Shown here: piece after piece, positions 7,605 to 10,540 of the stretch | Position numbering within the stretch: the first letter of the stretch is position 1 | Layout of the letters: the number at the start of each line of letters is the position of its first letter | NCBI GenBank assembly: GCA_032353305.1 | Contig: JAUCNG010401363.1 | Coordinates: 1-10,540 of the forward strand | Reading direction: 5' to 3' | From: Cephalothrix spiralis | Taxonomy: Eukaryota > Nemertea > Palaeonemertea > Archinemertea > Cephalotrichidae | DNA length: 10,540 nucleotides | Notes under the pieces: model-generated | The model's input: the letters and a program-made list of their open reading frames with translations, nothing else | Told to the model about the DNA's origin: nothing | Database searches by the model: none | Program-made: the position numbers and the translations under genes

Positions 7605-8083
7605 AGTCTAATCATAGACCATAATAATTAGGTCTAATGAACGGGGCTTCCATCTTGGGAGAACTCTATCAGATTCGAAAATTGACAGAAAAATCAGGAA
7701 AAATGCATTTTTCTAGCATTAAAACTGGACGACCTAGAAGTCGTACAGACTTGGGACATATATCAAAATTATCTGTTGATTACTGCCACCTAGCCACCTT
7801 CAATTTATGTTTGGAAAATGAATGCTCATGTGGCTCAATGCTCAAAACCTAATCTTATCTACCAACCACTGGAGCATTCATTTTCTAACATAAATTGAAG
7901 CTGGCTAAACTTGATGCTAGTTGTCAGTAATCAACGATGATAAGGAACATTTTGATATATGTCCCAAGTCTGTACGACTTCTAGTTTGTCCAGATTCCAG
8001 ATTTGATACTAGAAAAATACATTTTTCTGTTAATTTCAGAATCTGATTGAGTTCAGCTTAATTAATATGGTCTATGATTAGAC
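7605..8083. mobile_element. 479-bp foldback element with 12-bp target duplication
   Basis: Arms of roughly 230 bp run from the termini AGTCTAATCATAGACCAT (left) and its reverse complement (right) to a loop near 7835-7870. Shared internal blocks include AGTCGTACAGACTTGGGACA and TTCAATTTATGTT. The exact 12-mer TATATTTGGCAT flanks it on both sides (7593-7604 and 8084-8095). Each terminus also holds a mini-palindrome GTCTA-ATCA-TAGAC. Long arms and a duplication of about 9-12 bp are typical of Mutator-like non-autonomous elements. The assignment is inference. One strand has a 71-codon open frame without any recognised motif. Confidence 0.87.
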
Positions 8084-8095
8084 TATATTTGGCAT
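8084..8095 (+). repeat. Right target-site duplication (TATATTTGGCAT)
   Basis: Exact direct copy of 7593-7604. It defines the right limit of the 479-bp foldback. Confidence 0.8.
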
Positions 8096-8603
8096 GTCCT
8101 ACTTTGTTAGAAAGTGTGACAACACCCGGGGGCTTAATAGATATATGTACAATGTCATGTGGGTCTTATAATTTTCACAAAATTCTTGATACTCTCTAGT
8201 TTTTGAATATATAGATTAAAAAATGTAATAATTAATAGAATCTCCGATTCTGGTGTCAAGGTCAATTAGCTGATACATAATTAGGAAATTGCTTGATTCG
8301 ATCGTCATTCAGTTTCTGTATGTCCTATATGAATGTAGTCTATATATTGGACATGAAGGACATTTTGACAGTAATCAGGACTTTATTTATCTTTATTTAA
8401 ATAATTTCATTGCAAATATTTTATTTTCTTAGCATGTTTCAAAACCAGGTTATTCTGGCTGAAATAAGGATTATTCAGAGGCTAATAATTGAGGATTTTA
8501 ATAGCTTTTTCATCACATTATTTCTAAATTTGGAACATGAGACCCTCATGCCATATTTATCTTTTTATAATTCATTTAAATTTGTTCGTTTATTTAATTT
8601 CAG

Positions 8604-8661
8604 CCAAAACATGAAGCTGACGAAGAGGTCCCCAGTGCACCTCCACGAACCTTAAAAGCTA
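8604..8661 (+). CDS. Exon: acidic/proline linker with PSAPPR motif
   Basis: This 58-nt exon encodes 19 residues plus one base. The acceptor is TTTAATTTCAG (ends 8603) and the donor is CTA|GTAAGT at 8662, close to consensus. The peptide begins PKHEADEEVP and carries PSAPPR at residues 10-15. PSAPPR fits PxxxPR, the atypical ligand consensus of CD2AP/CIN85 SH3 domains, and also contains a PSAP tetrapeptide of the kind bound by the UEV domain of TSG101. Whether either interaction occurs is inference. Phase 0 in and phase 1 out match the neighbouring exons exactly. An upstream open frame from 8410 runs into this exon in the same frame, but its 5' part reads as AT-rich intron. Confidence 0.72.
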
Positions 8662-9114
8662 GTAAGTCTTTAAAAAATTTGAAGTCCAATATATTCTTCG
8701 CTTAACAAATATGTAGTTTAATATAAATATAGTTCACCATTCACCAATGTAATAGTATATAACATCAATAAGTAATTATCATAATTTATTATTATCTCTG
8801 ATAATATTTTCCATATTCAAACGTGAATTAAAGATCCCCGATGACGTCATATCATCTGCAATATCCTGCACCTCTAGATAACCCTTTACATTTTCTCTAT
8901 CATTGCTTCTCAGAATAATTAGCCTTGTCAAAAATGTTGTGTAGTTATGTGTATTTTTTAAAAGTAGTTCTGCATTTAACATTTATTTCAAGAGTGAATA
9001 TATTATTACATTGAAGGCATACATATAACATACAGTCCTGTTCCCTTGTGAAATCCTGTCATACAGAGTATCCCCATTCCCCATAGCCTCGTTTTCGTTT
9101 CATATTGTCCAATA

Positions 9115-9366
9115 AACTGGAAATCAGGGGAAAAAATTTTGGTTAAAAAAGTTTGGGAATTTTCAAATTTTGATGAAAGTCGGGGGAAAATATTCCAAAT
9201 TATTTTGTCGTGAAATACATTTTCATGACAAAATATATGTCGCGAAAGACAGTTTCATGAAAAATTAATTGTCGCTTGGTCTGGGAATGTTTTTGAAATT
9301 GTCAGGGATTTCAGGGAAAAGTCAGGGAATTTTGAAATTAAAAAAAACTGGTCATCTTTTAGCACC
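9115..9366 (-). repeat. Dispersed repeat with TTCCCTGACTTTTCCCTGA units
   Basis: Read on the minus strand, it starts near GGTGCTAAAAGATGACCAGT and continues with TTCCCTGACTTTTCCCTGAAA. The plus strand carries several GGGAATTTT and TTTTGTCGTGAAA variants. A short inverted pair around ATTTTGTCGTGAAA / TTTCATGACAAAAT lies at about 9203-9233. It looks like a degenerate interspersed repeat. Ends and class are uncertain. Confidence 0.45.
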
Positions 9367-9971
9367 CCTAAGTCCTTTCCATTTCTTTGCTTGACATCCT
9401 CTATTGTCATATCTATTACTGAAGTTCCTCTATTGTTATATATTTATTAAGATAAATCTTCTAAGAATGTTTCTGAAATTTTTGTATTTGGAATTTCAAC
9501 CTAATTTCTGCCTAATTAGTATGAAAACATTTTCTGACCTGCACTTGTCTTGCTAAATGTTGCTAGTTATCGGTTTATACGACCATACCGGTCACCAGAA
9601 TATCAAAACTTTCCCCATCCCAAGAAAATATTAAAAGTTTTTAAACTCAGAAAAAAAACTTGAAAAAAAATCTTCTCCGGTATGCTATGCTTTTGACGTT
9701 AATAATATATTCACACTTTCTTCAAGGTGAATAATGTCCCTTTACTCCATTTTGAAAAAAAAACTAAAGGAAGCATTTTCTTAACAATCATAACAACAGT
9801 TACATGAAGTTTTACCTAAAAGACAAATTGAGAAATATTTGTTTTGGTGTTACTATACTACATGCAATCATTTGAAAAGTTTCTCAATTCATCAAAATGA
9901 ACATTTTTTCAACTTTTTTTCCAAAATTAAATACCAAAAGATCAACATTTTGATAGGTTTACCTCCTAAGC

Positions 9972-10218
9972 AGAGTGTCCACATGTCACGAATACCTGAA
10001 AATGTCATGGAAGTCTCAAATTATATAAAAATGTCATGAAAATTGAAAAAAATTAGCTAAAAACCTGTAAATTTGTAATTTTTGAATGAAATGGCGTCCA
10101 GTCCAAAATATTTATCACGACCGATACCGCGACTGACTGTTTTACCTGGAAATTTTCTGGTTATGTCTGGGAAATGTCATGGAATAGTTTTTTTGAAAGT
10201 CACAAGGCAGCACTAGGC
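9972..10218. repeat. Degenerate repeat with GTCATGGAA units and weak terminal inverted repeats
   Basis: Left part: AGAGTGTCCACATGTCACGA followed by AAATGTCATGGAAG. Right part: GGGAAATGTCATGGAATAG then AAAGTCACAAGGCAGCACT. The outer ends are weakly inverted (AGTGTCCACATGTCAC against AGTGCTGCCTTGTGAC on the minus strand). This fits a decayed small hAT-type MITE of the same general kind as 9115-9366. The call is tentative. Confidence 0.4.
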
Positions 10219-10388
10219 TGCTAAATCTTGTCTTATTACCATAACTGTTATCGTTGATGAAAAATATCCTACTTTACATGAAGGTCACATCACATCAGGG
10301 GATTTATGACCTTTCACCTTAACTATTTTTCTTCTTCTTCTGCATGCACCTTTCCTAGCTATGCCTTTTCTCTTTCTTTTGCTTTTAG

Positions 10389-10540
10389 ATTACTCTGAAA
10401 CTACAACAGTCTTCCGCACTAGTAAAGCGTTCAAGTCATGTGACGACATCAAGAACGAGGCTCCACATTTCAATTCACCGCCCCCGCACATTTTAAAAAA
10501 ATTTGTCGATCGTGGCACTCACAGATATAGTACCGATAGA
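10389..10540 (+). CDS. Exon (open at window end): Ser/Thr-, Lys- and Pro-rich linker
   Basis: This exon begins after a strong pyrimidine tract (about 10325-10386) and TTTTAG. Two bases complete an Asn codon, followed by 50 codons without a stop up to the window edge. The peptide shows TTTVFRTSKAFKS, a central DDIKNEAPHF, a proline run (SPPPH), then ILKKFVDRG and a basic/Ser end. Its base composition is visibly more GC-balanced than the flanking intron, as expected for coding sequence. No known domain is recognised. The low-complexity, phosphorylatable, Pro-containing character suits the disordered linkers of SH3 adaptors. No donor site is visible before the end, so the exon continues downstream. 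Confidence 0.8.

Larger units (their letters stand above)
7357..8603 (+). other. Intron (1247 bp, phase 0)
   Basis: It starts with a GTATTT donor and a TA-repeat (about 7386-7398) and ends at TTTCAG. The main content is the 479-bp foldback at 7605-8083. The stretches 7400-7590 and 8100-8603 are AT-rich with no supportable gene or RNA. Confidence 0.6.
8662..10388 (+). other. Intron (1727 bp, phase 1)
   Basis: It runs from a GTAAGT donor to a long pyrimidine tract and TTTTAG. It contains the two degenerate GTCAGGGAA/GTCATGGAA repeats listed separately. The stretches 8662-9100 and 9380-9970 are AT-rich with no exon or RNA I can support. A GATGACGTCATATC palindrome sits near 8839-8852. Confidence 0.72.
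1696..10540 (+). other. Gene span: CD2AP/CIN85-like SH3 adaptor (five exons, both ends open)
   Basis: Five exons on the plus strand join into one open frame of about 166 residues. Seen directly: every exon has AG before it and GT after it, and the phases match at each junction (G+AT gives Asp, then two phase-0 junctions, then A+AT gives Asn). Order of contents: C-terminal half of an SH3 domain, basic linker with GMGFGNIF, short acidic exon, acidic/proline exon with PSAPPR, and a Ser/Thr-, Lys- and Pro-rich exon. CD2AP and SH3KBP1 have three SH3 domains, with a G-x-GFGDIF motif after the second, and act at the membrane in receptor endocytosis and actin control. Matching that order is inference. 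No third SH3 domain, capping-protein-binding motif or C-terminal coiled coil appears in the window, so most of the protein lies outside it. Another SH3 adaptor family cannot be excluded. Confidence 0.7.

Noticed and set aside
7637-7852. 71-codon open frame with GELYQIRKLTEKSG
   Set aside because: It lies wholly in the left arm of the 479-bp foldback, and the mirrored arm has no equivalent frame. No protein evidence.
8410-8655. 81-codon open frame running into the PSAPPR exon
   Set aside because: Only its last 17 codons lie in the exon. The upstream part is AT-rich and phenylalanine-rich, typical of intron read-through up to the TTTCAG acceptor.
8839-8852. GATGACGTCATATC as a CRE-type regulatory site
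   Set aside because: One TGACGTCA palindrome in a long intron, with no promoter context. A similar TGACGTCA occurs near 7058. Chance occurrence cannot be excluded.
1-10540. CRISPR array, viral genome or bacterial operon
   Set aside because: There are no regularly spaced repeats, no long frames and no Shine-Dalgarno-led gene series. The architecture is exon-intron.

Overview
This is eukaryotic, almost certainly invertebrate-animal, nuclear DNA. It is AT-rich, has no long open frames, and carries short coding exons with GT/AG splice sites separated by 1.2 to 3.5 kb introns. The many foldback and MITE-like elements and a tRNA-derived SINE-like unit would suit a marine lophotrochozoan such as a mollusc, but the sequence does not fix the species. 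I see no bacterial operon, CRISPR array, rRNA or intact virus.

One plus-strand gene runs through the window. Five exons can be assembled (1696-1792, 3689-3822, 7300-7356, 8604-8661, 10389-10540, the last open at the window edge). Their intron phases agree at every junction (phase 1, 0, 0, 1), giving about 166 uninterrupted residues. The first exon encodes the C-terminal half of an SH3 domain. The second carries a GMGFGNIF motif that resembles the GFGDIF linker motif found after the second SH3 domain of CD2AP and SH3KBP1/CIN85 (cindr in flies). The fourth carries a PSAPPR stretch, which fits the PxxxPR consensus bound by SH3 domains of this same family. The best reading is the middle of a CD2AP/CIN85-type endocytic and cytoskeletal adaptor. 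The first half of this SH3 domain and the gene's start lie upstream, and the gene continues downstream.

Layout: 1-1695 is upstream intron or flank, with a small inverted repeat, homopolymer tracts and a foldback built from a tRNA-like SINE (1355-1610). Intron 1793-3688 holds a short MITE (1918-2197) and a 511-bp foldback (2707-3217). Intron 3823-7299 is the most crowded: a 519-bp foldback with matching flanking direct repeats (3888-4406), a 173-bp hairpin MITE (4599-4771), a 594-bp terminal-inverted-repeat element (4996-5589), a diffuse element containing a perfect 43-bp tandem duplication (5758-5843), and a small inverted repeat near 6659-6743. Intron 7357-8603 holds a 479-bp foldback with 12-bp flanking direct repeats (7605-8083). 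Intron 8662-10388 holds two degenerate copies of repeats rich in GTCATGGAA or GTCAGGGAA.

None of the mobile elements shows a recognisable transposase, so they appear non-autonomous. Nearly all non-coding structure in the window is mobile-element debris inside the introns of one adaptor gene. I did not find convincing evidence of a new biological system. The most useful items for follow-up are the foldback elements with clean target duplications and the adaptor gene's unusual linker exons.
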